The notes under the pieces were generated by a model, which did no database searches, was not told the origin of the DNA, and saw nothing but the letters and a program-made list of their open reading frames with translations. A stretch of 37,358 bases of DNA, from positions 1 to 37,358 of the forward strand of contig CALDSV010000057.1 in assembly GCA_937924475.1 (NCBI GenBank), read 5' to 3'. The first letter of the stretch is position 1, and the number at the start of each line of letters is the position of its first letter. Below are positions 1-8,333 of this stretch, piece by piece. A program made the translations under genes and the position numbers. The stretch comes from an uncultured bacterium. Its GTDB lineage: Bacteria; Nitrospirota; Thermodesulfovibrionia; Thermodesulfovibrionales; Thermodesulfovibrionaceae.

Positions 1-1062
1 AAGTTTTCTGTCAAGATGAACTTCCATGTTACCAGTGCCTTTAAACTCTTCAAAAATTACATCATCCATTCTACTGCCTGTCTCAACAAGGGCAGTTGCA
101 ATTACTGTAATTGAACCACCTTCTTCAATGTTTCTTGCTGTACCAAAAAATCTTTTTGGTTTCTGTAATGCCGTGGCTTCAAGTCCACCTGAAAGGACTT
201 TACCTGATGAAGGTGTTATTGCATTATAGGCTCTTGCAAGTCTTGTTAAACTATCCAAAAGTATAACTACATCAATACCCTCTTCCACAAGTCTTTTAGC
301 TCTCTCAATAACCATCTCAGATACTTGGCAATGTCTCTGGGCAGGTTCATCAAAAGTGGAGCTTATAATCTCTGCACCCGTAACCTGTCTTTTCCAATCT
401 GTTACTTCCTCAGGTCTTTCATCAATCAATAAAATCATTAGATATATCTCTGGATGATTTTTCTTAATTGCCTTTGCAATAGATTGAAGAAGCATGGTTT
501 TTCCTGTTCTTGGAGCAGCCACTATAAGTCCACGCTGACCTTTACCAACAGGAGTTAATAGATCCATTACCCTTGTAGAGTAATCTGTAGGATTGTATTC
601 CAGCTTAATTTTCTCAGTAGGATAATAAGGTGTAAGATTATCAAAGAGTGGTCTTGTAATAATGTCCTCAACCTTTTTCCCGTTAATTGTCTCTACTTTA
701 AGTAAAGCAAAATATCTCTCGTTTTCCTTTGGAGGTCTTATCTGGCCTGTAATGAGATCTCCTGTTCTGAGTCCAAATTTTCTTATCTGGGATGGAGAAA
801 CATAAATATCATCAGGACTTGGAAGATAACTGTAGTCAGGACTTCTAAGAAAGCCGAATCCTTCGGAGAGAATCTCTAAAACTCCAGAACCATAAACAGT
901 TCCTATTTTTTCAATCTGGCTTTGGAGTATGGCAAAAATTAAGTCTTGCTTTTTTAAAGAGGTTGGATTTTCAATGTTAAGCTCATTTGCCATTTCAAGA
1001 AGATCAGAAAGTTTCTTCTGTTTTAGCTCTGAAATTGAAATCGGAATATTATTATTTTCCAT
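1..1062 (-). CDS. rho: Transcription termination factor Rho (3' end cut by window)
   Basis: Hexameric RNA-dependent ATPase that ends transcription at Rho-dependent sites in the cytoplasm. The 354 visible codons run from ATG at 1062 to the window edge, so roughly the last 60 residues of a normal Rho (about 415-420) are missing. Residues 10-50 match the Rho N-terminal helical domain and residues 53-125 the cold-shock-like RNA-binding domain. The ATPase core has a Walker A motif APRTGKT at 183-189, Walker [17 protein letters not shown] near 265-280 and the Q-loop region [19 protein letters not shown] near 287-305. A Shine-Dalgarno sequence GAGGT lies about 8 nt upstream of the ATG. The gene is transcribed alone away from the repeat-rich gap, from the promoter at 1183-1211. 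Identification is essentially certain. Confidence 0.97.
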   Translation of the reverse strand, partial: MENNNIPISISELKQKKLSDLLEMANELNIENPTSLKKQDLIFAILQSQIEKIGTVYGSGVLEILSEGFGFLRSPDYSYLPSPDDIYVSPSQIRKFGLRTGDLITGQIRPPKENERYFALLKVETINGKKVEDIITRPLFDNLTPYYPTEKIKLEYNPTDYSTRVMDLLTPVGKGQRGLIVAAPRTGKTMLLQSIAKAIKKNHPEIYLMILLIDERPEEVTDWKRQVTGAEIISSTFDEPAQRHCQVSEMVIERAKRLVEEGIDVVILLDSLTRLARAYNAITPSSGKVLSGGLEATALQKPKRFFGTARNIEEGGSITVIATALVETGSRMDDVIFEEFKGTGNMEVHLDRKL

Positions 1063-1182
1063 ATAAAATTACCTCAATTATGGATTTTTAGAAGGAAGAT
1101 CACCACTTTTTATAGAGATATTTCAAAATTCCCCAAAATATATTTTATAACCCCTCAGGAGGGTAAAAGTTGATACAATTTA

Positions 1183-1211
1183 AGATTACAAAATCTGTAA
1201 AATTTTGTCAA
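1183..1211 (-). promoter_or_regulatory. Sigma-70 type promoter of rho
   Basis: On the minus strand TTGACA (1211-1206), a 17-nt spacer and TAATCT (1188-1183) form a near-consensus housekeeping promoter. The predicted transcript would carry a leader of about 115 nt before the rho start codon. The leader contains a small hairpin with stem CCCT/AGGG around 1150-1163. Rho is often autoregulated through its leader in other bacteria, so a long leader here is plausible but the mechanism is inference. Confidence 0.75.
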
Positions 1212-1412
1212 CCTTTTTTATTAATTTGTAATGTTACATTTGATAACTTCTTAAAAAATTACATTCCTTAGTAGGAAGATTTGCAGAGTCTATCCCAAAA
1301 AAGGCGGATTAGGACCGAAATCAATCTGGAGTTTCATGGATGTCTGTCGTTTCTTTGTCATTGAAAGCAGTACTTTTCTATTCTGTCATTGCAAGCCCCC
1401 CTTTTTCCCTTT

Positions 1413-1562
1413 GTCATTGCGAGCGTCCATTAGGGCGCGAAGCAATCTCCTTGAACCTTTTTTCAGTAGAAGGTTGAAAAAATAAATTCCTCACCTCCTC
1501 CCAAAGCTCGGGTTCACAACAAGGGATTGCTTCGCTACGCTTTCCCTTCGCTCGAAATGACC
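1413..1562. repeat. Inverted-repeat element, copy A
   Basis: The left arm at 1413-1450 begins GTCATTGCGAGCG and ends GCGAAGCAATCTCC. The right arm at 1524-1561 begins GGATTGCTTCGC and ends GCTCGAAATGAC, the approximate reverse complement of the left arm. A further partial arm, TGTCATTGCAAGC, starts near 1384. The same motifs recur at 8483-8603. This type of interspersed palindromic repeat, with GATTGCTTCG and CTCGCAATGAC ends, is widely seen between genes of many bacteria. The interior is more GC-rich than the surrounding sequence. No transposase is present, so it is either a non-autonomous (MITE- or REP-like) element or a relic. Confidence 0.7.
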
Positions 1563-1584
1563 ATGGAAGAAGGTAATTTCCATG
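1562..1584. repeat. Short palindrome next to repeat copy A
   Basis: CATGGAA (1562-1568) and TTCCATG (1578-1584) are exact inverted repeats around a 9-nt loop. It lies immediately beyond the right arm of repeat copy A and is followed by GCATGCCTAA. A comparable CGCCTGCCTAA string sits at the matching place after the repeat at 8483-8523, so this palindrome may belong to the same larger element. Confidence 0.5.
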
Positions 1585-1731
1585 CATGCCTAAAAGTAGC
1601 CCCCAAGGAAGGAGGAGAGATTGCGAATTTAAAAGCAAAGATATTTTGTAATACAAGAGTTTTACATGCAATGTATGAGAGACCTTTTAAAAAAAGCAAT
1701 AAAAAAAGTGAAACATCTCTTGCTAATTATG

Positions 1732-1751
1732 GGGAAAACAAAATTTTTCCC
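1732..1751 (-). terminator. Possible 3' hairpin after the dppD-like gene
   Basis: GGGAAAA and TTTTCCC form a perfect 7-bp stem with a 6-nt loop, about 16 nt past the stop codon of the ABC gene. The transcript side lacks an immediate run of U, so it may only protect the 3' end or may act with Rho. It is a weak call. Confidence 0.3.
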
Positions 1752-1766
1752 AAAATTAAACATCTT

Positions 1767-2699
1767 TTAATGAGAATCTTCAAAAAGCAAACACCGCACA
1801 TAATGGTTCTTAGAAACCATTATGTAATTTGGTATTTTCTTCTGGCAAAGAGGTTTTTTAAATTCACATCTTGGATGGAAAATACAGCCCTCAGGTAGTA
1901 CCTTGAGGTTTGGAATACTACCTGGAATTCCCTCAATTTTCCCACCTTCAGAAGGGATACATTTAAAAAGAGCTTTTGTATAGGGATGCAGAGGATTTTT
2001 ATAGACTTCCTCCATATCACCTGCTTCGAGAATTCTTCCAGCATACATTACCATAATTCTATCTGCATATTCTGAAACTATATTTATATCATGAGAAATT
2101 AAAAGTAAAGATTTCTTGTCATTTTTTGTTAAATAAAACAACAAATCAAGAATTTCCTCTTGAACAGTAACATCTAATGCTGTTGTAGGCTCGTCAGCAA
2201 TTATTAATTCAGGACTACAAGCTATAGCCATTCCTATCATTATTCTTTGTTTCATTCCACCTGAAAGCTGATGTGGATAGGAATTTGCAGTATGAGATAT
2301 TTTTAAGCGCTCAAGAATTTCCATGGTTTTCTTTAATGCTTCTTTTTTAGACAAATTAAAATGATAATGAAGCATTTCTGCAATCTGATTGCATACTTTC
2401 ATTACAGGATTCAGGGAGGTGGTGGGATCTTGAAAAACCATAGAAATCCTTCTACCTCTAATCTGTCTTAGCTTTATCTCTGGTAAATCTAAAATGTTAA
2501 TATTATCAAAAAAAATTTTACCCTTTACTCTAAAATACTGAGGCAATAAATTTATTAACGAAAGACCAGTTAAAGTCTTACCACTTCCACTCTCCCCTAC
2601 TATGGAAAATATTTCTCCTCTCTTTATAGAAAAATTGATGTCTTCAAGATAGGGAAATTTTTGATAATAAACACTAAGATTTTCTACCTGAAGTAGCAC
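1767..2699 (-). CDS. Oligopeptide/dipeptide-type ABC transporter ATP-binding protein (DppD/OppD-like)
   Basis: ATPase subunit of the type that powers peptide or nickel import at the cytoplasmic face of the membrane. Its 310 residues show Walker A GESGSGKT near 36-43, the signature LSGGMKQR, Walker B LIIADEP and the switch histidine in LLISHD. The C-terminal oligo_HPY extension carries four cysteines, C272, C278, C285 and C303. Their spacing resembles the set that binds a [4Fe-4S] cluster in DppD proteins. The start is GTG at 2699, one nt beyond the ihfB-like stop, so it is probably translated by coupling. No permease, binding protein or partner ATPase lies in this window, which makes it an orphan subunit at the end of a housekeeping operon. 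The substrate cannot be told from sequence. Confidence 0.85.
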   Translation of the reverse strand: MLLQVENLSVYYQKFPYLEDINFSIKRGEIFSIVGESGSGKTLTGLSLINLLPQYFRVKGKIFFDNINILDLPEIKLRQIRGRRISMVFQDPTTSLNPVMKVCNQIAEMLHYHFNLSKKEALKKTMEILERLKISHTANSYPHQLSGGMKQRIMIGMAIACSPELIIADEPTTALDVTVQEEILDLLFYLTKNDKKSLLLISHDINIVSEYADRIMVMYAGRILEAGDMEEVYKNPLHPYTKALFKCIPSEGGKIEGIPGSIPNLKVLPEGCIFHPRCEFKKPLCQKKIPNYIMVSKNHYVRCLLFEDSH

Positions 2700-2700
2700 T

Positions 2701-2979
2701 TCACTTATTTAAAGCATCCTTTAATGCCTTGCTCATTTTAAAATGAATAGATTTTTGGGGAGGAACTTCTACTTTTTCTCCAGTTTTAGGATTTCTTGCA
2801 ATCCGAGCATTTCTTGCTTTAACCTTAAAATTACCGAATCCTCTAAGCTCAATTTTTTCTCCCTTTTGTAGGGTCTCGCTCATTCTTTCGAAAACCATAT
2901 CTACTATAGTTTCTACTTGTTTTTTTGTAAGATATTCTATCTTTTCTGTTAATTTTTCAATTAGTTCTGATCTTTTCAT
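2701..2979 (-). CDS. ihfB: HU/IHF-family DNA-bending protein, IHF-beta-like
   Basis: Small nucleoid protein of 92 residues that binds and sharply bends DNA as a dimer. The N-terminal helical dimerisation part begins MKRSELIEKL. It is followed by GFGNFKV and the beta-arm motif RNPKTGEKV, whose proline normally intercalates in DNA. The C-terminal helix ends KALKDALNK. A strong Shine-Dalgarno (AAAGGAGG) precedes the ATG. Its place just after rpsA and sppA mirrors the cmk-rpsA-ihfB order of enterobacteria, and the N-terminus KSELIE-like form also fits IHF-beta. A plain HU remains possible, because HU and IHF subunits are hard to separate by eye. Confidence 0.85.
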   Translation of the reverse strand: MKRSELIEKLTEKIEYLTKKQVETIVDMVFERMSETLQKGEKIELRGFGNFKVKARNARIARNPKTGEKVEVPPQKSIHFKMSKALKDALNK

Positions 2980-2992
2980 TTCCTTTCCTCCT

Positions 2993-3850
2993 TTAATCTT
3001 TTATTTGGGGTGAATAAAGGTAATAAATCTGCAGATGAGGTATGATTCTTCTTATAATAGACTCTGTATCTCCTTTAAATAGTTCCTTTATTATGCTTGT
3101 CTTTTTATATACTATTTCAGGTTCTCCCCTTATTTTTCCTAATTTTGCTGCTACTTTTACTGCATATTCAAAATCTCCTATCTCATCAATTAAACCCAGC
3201 TCTTTTGCTTTATTTCCTGTGAATACTCTACCATCTGCAATTTTCCTTACATTTTCTAAAGGAATTTTTCTTTCTTCCGAAACAGCCTTAACAAATTGTT
3301 CATGAACATCATCAATTAATCTTTGCAATACCTCCTTTTCATCGGGTTGGATATTTTTGAAAGGAGAAGTGATGTCTTTATACTTTCCACTCTTTATAAC
3401 TTCAGCTTTTACTCCTATTTTATCCAGAAGCCCCTTTATATTCGGTAGCTCTAATAATACCCCTATTGAGCCTGTTAAAGTGCCTGGATTGGCAATAATT
3501 TTTGTTGCAGGACAAGATATATAGTATCCTCCAGAGGCTGCCACTGATCCCATGGAAACAACAACAGGCTTAACCTTTGTAGTTCTCTTTATTTCCTCAT
3601 AAATCTCTTGAGAAGGTACAACTGCTCCTCCTGGACTATCAACTCTCAAAATAATTGCCTTGATGGCTGAATTCTTTCTATATTGCTTTATTTCATCAAT
3701 TATAGATGACGATTCAATAAGAACTCCCTTTACATTGACTACAGCTATTTTACCAGAGGAAAGCCCACTTTCCATAAGCATGGCAAGAAAACTTATAAAA
3801 AAGATAGAACCAAAGATGATGAAAAGAATTTTTAAACTTTTATTTTTCAT
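2993..3850 (-). CDS. sppA: Signal peptide peptidase SppA (short, 36K type)
   Basis: Membrane-anchored serine protease of family S49 that degrades cleaved signal peptides. Residues 7-27 form a single N-terminal membrane anchor, and the rest is the ClpP-like protease domain. The nucleophile motif GSVAASGGYY places Ser106. The general base is Lys158 in KSGKYKDI, 52 residues later, the same spacing as the Ser-Lys dyad of Bacillus subtilis SppA. At 285 residues it is the single-domain form that works as an oligomer, not the double-length E. coli form. Its ATG overlaps the rpsA stop in an ATGA arrangement, so translation is coupled. Confidence 0.94.
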   Translation of the reverse strand: MKNKSLKILFIIFGSIFFISFLAMLMESGLSSGKIAVVNVKGVLIESSSIIDEIKQYRKNSAIKAIILRVDSPGGAVVPSQEIYEEIKRTTKVKPVVVSMGSVAASGGYYISCPATKIIANPGTLTGSIGVLLELPNIKGLLDKIGVKAEVIKSGKYKDITSPFKNIQPDEKEVLQRLIDDVHEQFVKAVSEERKIPLENVRKIADGRVFTGNKAKELGLIDEIGDFEYAVKVAAKLGKIRGEPEIVYKKTSIIKELFKGDTESIIRRIIPHLQIYYLYSPQIKD

Positions 3851-5445
3851 TCTTCCTCAGCTCTTTTCATACTTAAACCTATCTTTCTCTTTTCAGGATC
3901 TACTTTAATAACCAATACTTTTATTTCATCTCCCTCTTTCACAGGTTTTTCTTTATTGATTTCAGAATTATAAACAAGTCCCTCCACAATTCCCTCTAAA
4001 TCTACGAAAAGGCCATGTTCTGTTTTCTTAATAACTTTTGCTGTATATATTTCTCCTATCTTAAATTTTTCAGGAATTTCTTTAAGCCAAGGATCTTCAG
4101 ATAAGTGCTTGATACTTAGAGAAAGCTTTTCATTTTCAGGCTCAAGATTAGTTATTACTGCTTCTATTCTCTGACCCTTCTTGAAAAGCTCAGAAGGATG
4201 GTCTATATGTTTTGTCCAAGAAATATCTGAAATATGAATTAATCCATCTACTCCCTCAGGTAATCTTACAAATATACCAAAGTCTGTTATAGTTTTAACC
4301 TTTCCTATCACTCTATCTCCTACTTTATACCTTTTCGCTACCACTTCCCAAGGTTTTGGTTTTAGCTGTTTCAGGCTCAAGGAAATTTTTCTACTCTCCT
4401 TATCTATGTCTATTATTTTTAAATTTAACCAGTCATCAATTTCAGCATAATAGGAGGGATTTTTTGGAGTAACCCAGTCAAGCTCGCTCAAATGAACAAG
4501 TCCTTCAACTCCCTCTTCCAGCTCTACAAAAATTCCAAAATCTTCGATCCGAGTTACTTTACCTCTTACTTTCATACCTGGTTGATATTTCTTGTCAATA
4601 TTCTCCCAGGGATCGGGTTTTTTCTGTTTATAACCAAGTGTTATCCTCTCATTTTCCAAATCTGCTTTAAGAACTACAAATTCATATTCCTTACCAAGTT
4701 CAAAGTAATCAGAAGGATTTTTTACTTTACCCCAGGAAATATTCGATATATGTAGAAAACCATCAATTCCACCAAGATCTACAAAAACTCCGTATTTTGT
4801 TAAGTTTTTGACCACTCCTTTTATTCTTGAACCCTCTATAACTTTTTCAGCAAGTTCTCTTTTAATTCTTGCCTTTTCTTCCTCAAGGTAATCTTTTCTG
4901 GAAAATACTAAGGTTGTTTTAAGATTTTTCCAAGAACCATATAAATTTTTAGGTGGCTCTATCTTTTCAACTTTTACTTTGAAAGTTTTACCAATATAAT
5001 CATCAAGATTTTTAGGTCTCTTAATCTCTAACAAGGAGGCAGGAATAAAACCTTTTATTCCTTTGTAGGAAGCTAAAAGTCCTCCTTTTGTTTTTCCTGT
5101 AACTGTTACTTCAAGGGCTGTCTTTTTATCAGCAGCATCCATGAGAATTTCCCAAGCTCTAATTTTTACCGCACGATCTCTTGAAAGATATATTGCACCT
5201 TGGGCATCATCTATTTTTTCAATGAAAACTTCAATTTCGTCTCCCTCTTTAATAGATTCAAGCTCTTCCTGAGAAAAATCACTAAGAGGAATAATTCCTT
5301 CAAACTTATAACCTACATCTACAATTATTCCATCGTTTCTTATACCAATTATTTTGCCCTTTACAATCTCTCCTCTTTCTACATGAGATAGAGAGCTTTC
5401 ATAGAGGCTTTCCAGTTCTTGTTTTTCACTGAGCTGATTCTGCAT
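3847..5445 (-). CDS. rpsA: 30S ribosomal protein S1
   Basis: RNA-binding ribosomal protein that helps load mRNA on the 30S subunit. Its 532 residues hold six S1 (OB-fold) repeats, beginning near residues 24, 105, 205, 290, 375 and 462. Central repeats show the usual GxVxxxxxFGxFVxL...G(V/I)xGLxHxS pattern. The second repeat carries an unusual insertion around EPPKNLYGSWKNLK. A strong Shine-Dalgarno AAGGAGG stands about 9 nt before the ATG. It lies 19 bp after ispH. In several Clostridia these two proteins are fused, while here they are separate neighbours. Identification is secure. Confidence 0.96.
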   Translation of the reverse strand: MQNQLSEKQELESLYESSLSHVERGEIVKGKIIGIRNDGIIVDVGYKFEGIIPLSDFSQEELESIKEGDEIEVFIEKIDDAQGAIYLSRDRAVKIRAWEILMDAADKKTALEVTVTGKTKGGLLASYKGIKGFIPASLLEIKRPKNLDDYIGKTFKVKVEKIEPPKNLYGSWKNLKTTLVFSRKDYLEEEKARIKRELAEKVIEGSRIKGVVKNLTKYGVFVDLGGIDGFLHISNISWGKVKNPSDYFELGKEYEFVVLKADLENERITLGYKQKKPDPWENIDKKYQPGMKVRGKVTRIEDFGIFVELEEGVEGLVHLSELDWVTPKNPSYYAEIDDWLNLKIIDIDKESRKISLSLKQLKPKPWEVVAKRYKVGDRVIGKVKTITDFGIFVRLPEGVDGLIHISDISWTKHIDHPSELFKKGQRIEAVITNLEPENEKLSLSIKHLSEDPWLKEIPEKFKIGEIYTAKVIKKTEHGLFVDLEGIVEGLVYNSEINKEKPVKEGDEIKVLVIKVDPEKRKIGLSMKRAEEE

Positions 5446-5464
5446 GTTACTGTTCCTCCTTAAC

Positions 5465-6310
5465 TTATAAACATTTTATTTTATCAACAATCTTACTAAT
5501 TATCCAATTAGGGGTAGAAGCCCCTGCAGTAATACCTATTTTCTTTACCCCTCTAAACCAATCACTGTTTATTTCCTCTGCATCCTCTATATGAAAGGTT
5601 TTAACCCCAATTTTTCTACACAAATTTGCCAATTGATTTGTGTTTGCACTATTTTTACCACCTATTACAATCATCATATCTACTTCTTTCGCCACTTTTT
5701 CAGTAGCTTCTAATCTTTTTGAAGTAAAGTTACACAAAGTATTAAAAATTCTCATCTCTTCAAATTCGCTTAAGGAATTAATTATACCATTAAGAATTTC
5801 CTTTACCTTTGAAAGAGGTTGAGTTGTTTGCTGAATTATTCCTATTTTTTTGTTTATGTAAGGAATCTCTTCACTATTTTTAATAACCACTGCTTTTTCT
5901 CCAGCATAGCTTAGTATTCCCTTTACTTCGGGATGATTTTTGTCTCCTATTATTATAACTTGATAGTCCTCTAAAGCCAATTTCTCAGCAATTTTTTGAG
6001 CCCTTTTTACAAAAGGGCAGGTAGCATCAATTATTTCAAAACCATAATTTTTTAATTCTTCCAGTTTACCTTTTGGAATACCATGGGCTCTTATAATAAG
6101 TGTCTTTATATCTAATCTATCTGAAATATCCTCTAAGGGATTAACACCTAATTCCCTTAACTTTTCTACTACCTGAGGATTATGAATAATAGGACCTAAG
6201 GTAAAAAGACCTTCCTTATGTTTCTCAGCTACATCAAATGCAATATCAATAGCTCTTTTAACACCAAAGCAAAAACCCGCACCTTCCACAAGAAAAATTT
6301 CTTTTTCCAT
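5465..6310 (-). CDS. ispH: 4-hydroxy-3-methylbut-2-enyl diphosphate reductase
   Basis: Last enzyme of the MEP isoprenoid pathway, reducing HMBPP to IPP and DMAPP with an oxygen-sensitive iron-sulfur cluster. The three cluster cysteines are visible at C14 (GFCFGVKRA), C98 (DATCPFV) and C193 (TLCNFTSKR). The substrate-contacting residues His43, His76, His126 and Glu128 (KNHPEV) and the QQTTQ motif near 160-164 are also in place. Its 281 residues are normal for the family. No clear Shine-Dalgarno precedes the ATG, but a TATTAT box ends about 10 nt upstream, so it may have its own start of transcription as well as read-through from cmk. The prenyl synthase at 32249-33217 would use its product. 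Confidence 0.97.
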   Translation of the reverse strand: MEKEIFLVEGAGFCFGVKRAIDIAFDVAEKHKEGLFTLGPIIHNPQVVEKLRELGVNPLEDISDRLDIKTLIIRAHGIPKGKLEELKNYGFEIIDATCPFVKRAQKIAEKLALEDYQVIIIGDKNHPEVKGILSYAGEKAVVIKNSEEIPYINKKIGIIQQTTQPLSKVKEILNGIINSLSEFEEMRIFNTLCNFTSKRLEATEKVAKEVDMMIVIGGKNSANTNQLANLCRKIGVKTFHIEDAEEINSDWFRGVKKIGITAGASTPNWIISKIVDKIKCL

Positions 6311-6333
6311 ACTGTTTTAGATAATACAAGATA

Positions 6334-7002
6334 TTAACTTTCCTCTGCAACTTTTTTTAAAACAATCTTTATAACATCATCAAAAGAGAGATTCGAAGTA
6401 TCAATATAAAAAGCATCCTTTGATTTAATTAAAGGTGATTCCTCTCTTTTAGAATCTCTCTCATCTCTCTCACATATATCCCTTAAAGCCTCATCAAAAG
6501 TGATTTCCTTACCTAAGCTTAATAGTTGTTCATATCTTCTCTTTGCTCTAACCTCAAGGGAAGCATCTAAATAGAATTTTTTCCAAGCATCAGGGAAAAC
6601 AACAGTTGTCATGTCTCTTCCCTCAGCAACAGTGTTGTGCCTCTCTGCAAATTCTCTTTGTAATGGTAATAGAAACTCTCTTATAACTTTCTTGGCTGAA
6701 AGTTGAGATGTAGCAGTTCCTACAAGCGGATCTCTAATTAAATTAGTAATATTTTCAGAAAAAAGATAGACCTCTCCTTTGTCATATATGATTTTTATAT
6801 TGCTTAGCTCTTTTTTTATCTCCTCTTCAGGTATCGCTGTAAAATCTTTGTTGCTACCAAAAATTTTCAAAAAATGGTAAGCCACTGCCCTATAAAGGGC
6901 ACCTGTGTCAAGATAGTAAAAGCCTAACTCCTTTGCAACTGCTTTAGATACTGAGCTTTTACCAGCACCAGAAGGACCGTCTATAGCGATTACTTTCTTC
7001 AA
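6334..7002 (-). CDS. cmk: Cytidylate kinase
   Basis: Phosphorylates CMP and dCMP using ATP in pyrimidine nucleotide supply. The P-loop GPSGAGKSS is at residues 8-16, followed by YLDTGALYRAVA, the CMP-binding region that holds an aspartate and tyrosine typical of Cmk. Later come EGRDMTTVVFPDA and a lid segment RDERDSKREESPL. The 222-residue length is normal. The start is TTG at 7002, overlapping the aroA stop as TTGA, with GGAGAGG about 7-9 nt upstream inside aroA. No earlier start is possible without running into AroA. Confidence 0.96.
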   Translation of the reverse strand: MKKVIAIDGPSGAGKSSVSKAVAKELGFYYLDTGALYRAVAYHFLKIFGSNKDFTAIPEEEIKKELSNIKIIYDKGEVYLFSENITNLIRDPLVGTATSQLSAKKVIREFLLPLQREFAERHNTVAEGRDMTTVVFPDAWKKFYLDASLEVRAKRRYEQLLSLGKEITFDEALRDICERDERDSKREESPLIKSKDAFYIDTSNLSFDDVIKIVLKKVAEES

Positions 7003-8291
7003 ATTTGTAACCTCTCCAAAATTTCATAGAATTCTGGGAAAGAAATATCAACACACTGGGCTTCCAATATTTTTGTTTCTCCCTCAGCAAGAAGTCCTCC
7101 AATGGTTAAAGCCATAGCAATTCTATGATCTCTGTAGGAGTAAACCTCAGTAGCCCTCAATTTACAAGGACCTTTTATGCATACACCATCTTCAAACTCC
7201 TCAATATTAACTCCCATTTTCTTTAATTCTGTTGCCATTGCTCTAATCCTGTCTGATTCTTTAGTCCTTAAGTCTTTTGCATCACTAATAATAGTCTCTC
7301 CTTCTGCTTGAGAAGCCACTACGCATAAAATGGGAAATTCATCTATCAGTCTCGGTACAAGGCTACCTCTAACATTAACACCCCTCAGGGATTTATTACT
7401 CTTTACTTTGAGATCTCCCACAGGTTCTCCACCCTGAACTCTTAGGTCTAAAACATCCACCTTAGCTCCCATTTCTCTTATAACATCCAAAAACCCTGTT
7501 CGAGTCTCATTAAGGCAAACATTTTTTATGAGTATCTCGGAGCCCTCTATAAGCAATGCACCTGCTATAAAAAAAGCAGCAGAGGAAAAGTCAGCAGGAA
7601 CTGTTATTTCAAAGGAGTTAAGGTTATTTTTCAGGGAAGATATCTCCACACAGTTGCCTTTAATTTCAATTTTAGCGCCCATGCTCTTTAACATTTTTTC
7701 TGTATGATCTCGGCTTTTGTGAGGTTCTGTAATAATTGTTTTTCCCTCAGCATAGAGTCCTGCCAGTAAAAGACAACTTTTAACTTGTGCACTGGCTATT
7801 GGAATTTCATAGGTTATTCCCTTTAGTTTTCCACCTTTTATAACAAGAGGAGGAAGGGAATTTTCTTGCCTTCCTAAGATTTCTGCTCCCATAATAGAGA
7901 GAGGTTTTATTATCCTTTTCATTGGTCTGTTTCGCAATGATTCATCTCCAGTAAGAATACTTAGAAAAGTTTGCCCTGCCAAGATTCCGCTTAAGAGTCT
8001 AATTGTTGTTCCTGAATTACCACAATCAATTACATCTACTGGTTCTTTAAGAGAGTATAAACCCTTTCCAAATACCTTAATTTCCTTAGCTTCATTTATT
8101 TCTATCTCTACACCTAAGGATTTCATTGCTTTCAAAGTGCTCATAGGATCTTGTGCCCAAAGAAAATTTCTAATTAGTGAAACACCTTTTGCTAAGGAGG
8201 CAAAAATTACTGCTCTGTGAGATATAGATTTATCAGGAGGAGGAGTTATTTCTCCTCTTAAAGATTTTGCTTTTGTAACTAATCTGTCCAT
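6999..8291 (-). CDS. aroA: 3-phosphoshikimate 1-carboxyvinyltransferase (EPSP synthase)
   Basis: Sixth shikimate-pathway step, joining PEP to shikimate-3-phosphate for aromatic amino acids. The two-domain enzyme of 430 residues has PPDKSISHR (catalytic-site Lys21), GNSGTTIRLL at 91-100 and RPMKR at 122-126. It also has SAQVK (167-171), RDHTE (194-198) and NETR (261-264), motifs used to describe class II enzymes that tolerate glyphosate. The fourth such motif (GDKS/T) is replaced by PDKS, so class is uncertain. The N-terminus fits the family at this ATG. No Shine-Dalgarno is seen, and a TATAAT box ends only 14 nt upstream. First gene of the minus operon running to 1767. Confidence 0.96.
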   Translation of the reverse strand: MDRLVTKAKSLRGEITPPPDKSISHRAVIFASLAKGVSLIRNFLWAQDPMSTLKAMKSLGVEIEINEAKEIKVFGKGLYSLKEPVDVIDCGNSGTTIRLLSGILAGQTFLSILTGDESLRNRPMKRIIKPLSIMGAEILGRQENSLPPLVIKGGKLKGITYEIPIASAQVKSCLLLAGLYAEGKTIITEPHKSRDHTEKMLKSMGAKIEIKGNCVEISSLKNNLNSFEITVPADFSSAAFFIAGALLIEGSEILIKNVCLNETRTGFLDVIREMGAKVDVLDLRVQGGEPVGDLKVKSNKSLRGVNVRGSLVPRLIDEFPILCVVASQAEGETIISDAKDLRTKESDRIRAMATELKKMGVNIEEFEDGVCIKGPCKLRATEVYSYRDHRIAMALTIGGLLAEGETKILEAQCVDISFPEFYEILERLQI

Positions 8292-8305
8292 GGGCAGTAA
8301 AAAAT

Positions 8306-8311
8306 ATTATA
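8306..8311 (-). promoter_or_regulatory. Probable -10 box of the aroA operon
   Basis: A perfect TATAAT lies 14 nt upstream of the aroA ATG on the minus strand. Transcription would begin about 8 nt before the start codon, leaving no room for a ribosome binding site. I do not see a good -35 element at 16-18 nt. Supported only by motif and position. Confidence 0.5.
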
Positions 8312-8333
8312 CATTAAAAATAGATTACTTTTC

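Larger units (their letters stand above)
1063..1766. other. Gene-free gap between rho and the dppD-like gene
   Basis: About 700 bp without a credible gene. It holds the rho promoter and leader (1063-1211), palindromic repeat material (about 1384-1630) and a short hairpin just past the dppD-like stop codon. Short open frames crossing it run through the repeat and into the antisense strand of the ABC gene, have no ribosome binding site and resemble no family I know. Confidence 0.8.

Noticed and set aside
1527-1898. Plus-strand open frame of 123 codons across the rho/dppD gap
   Set aside because: It begins within the palindromic repeat, ends antisense to the ABC ATPase gene, lacks a ribosome site and resembles no protein family.
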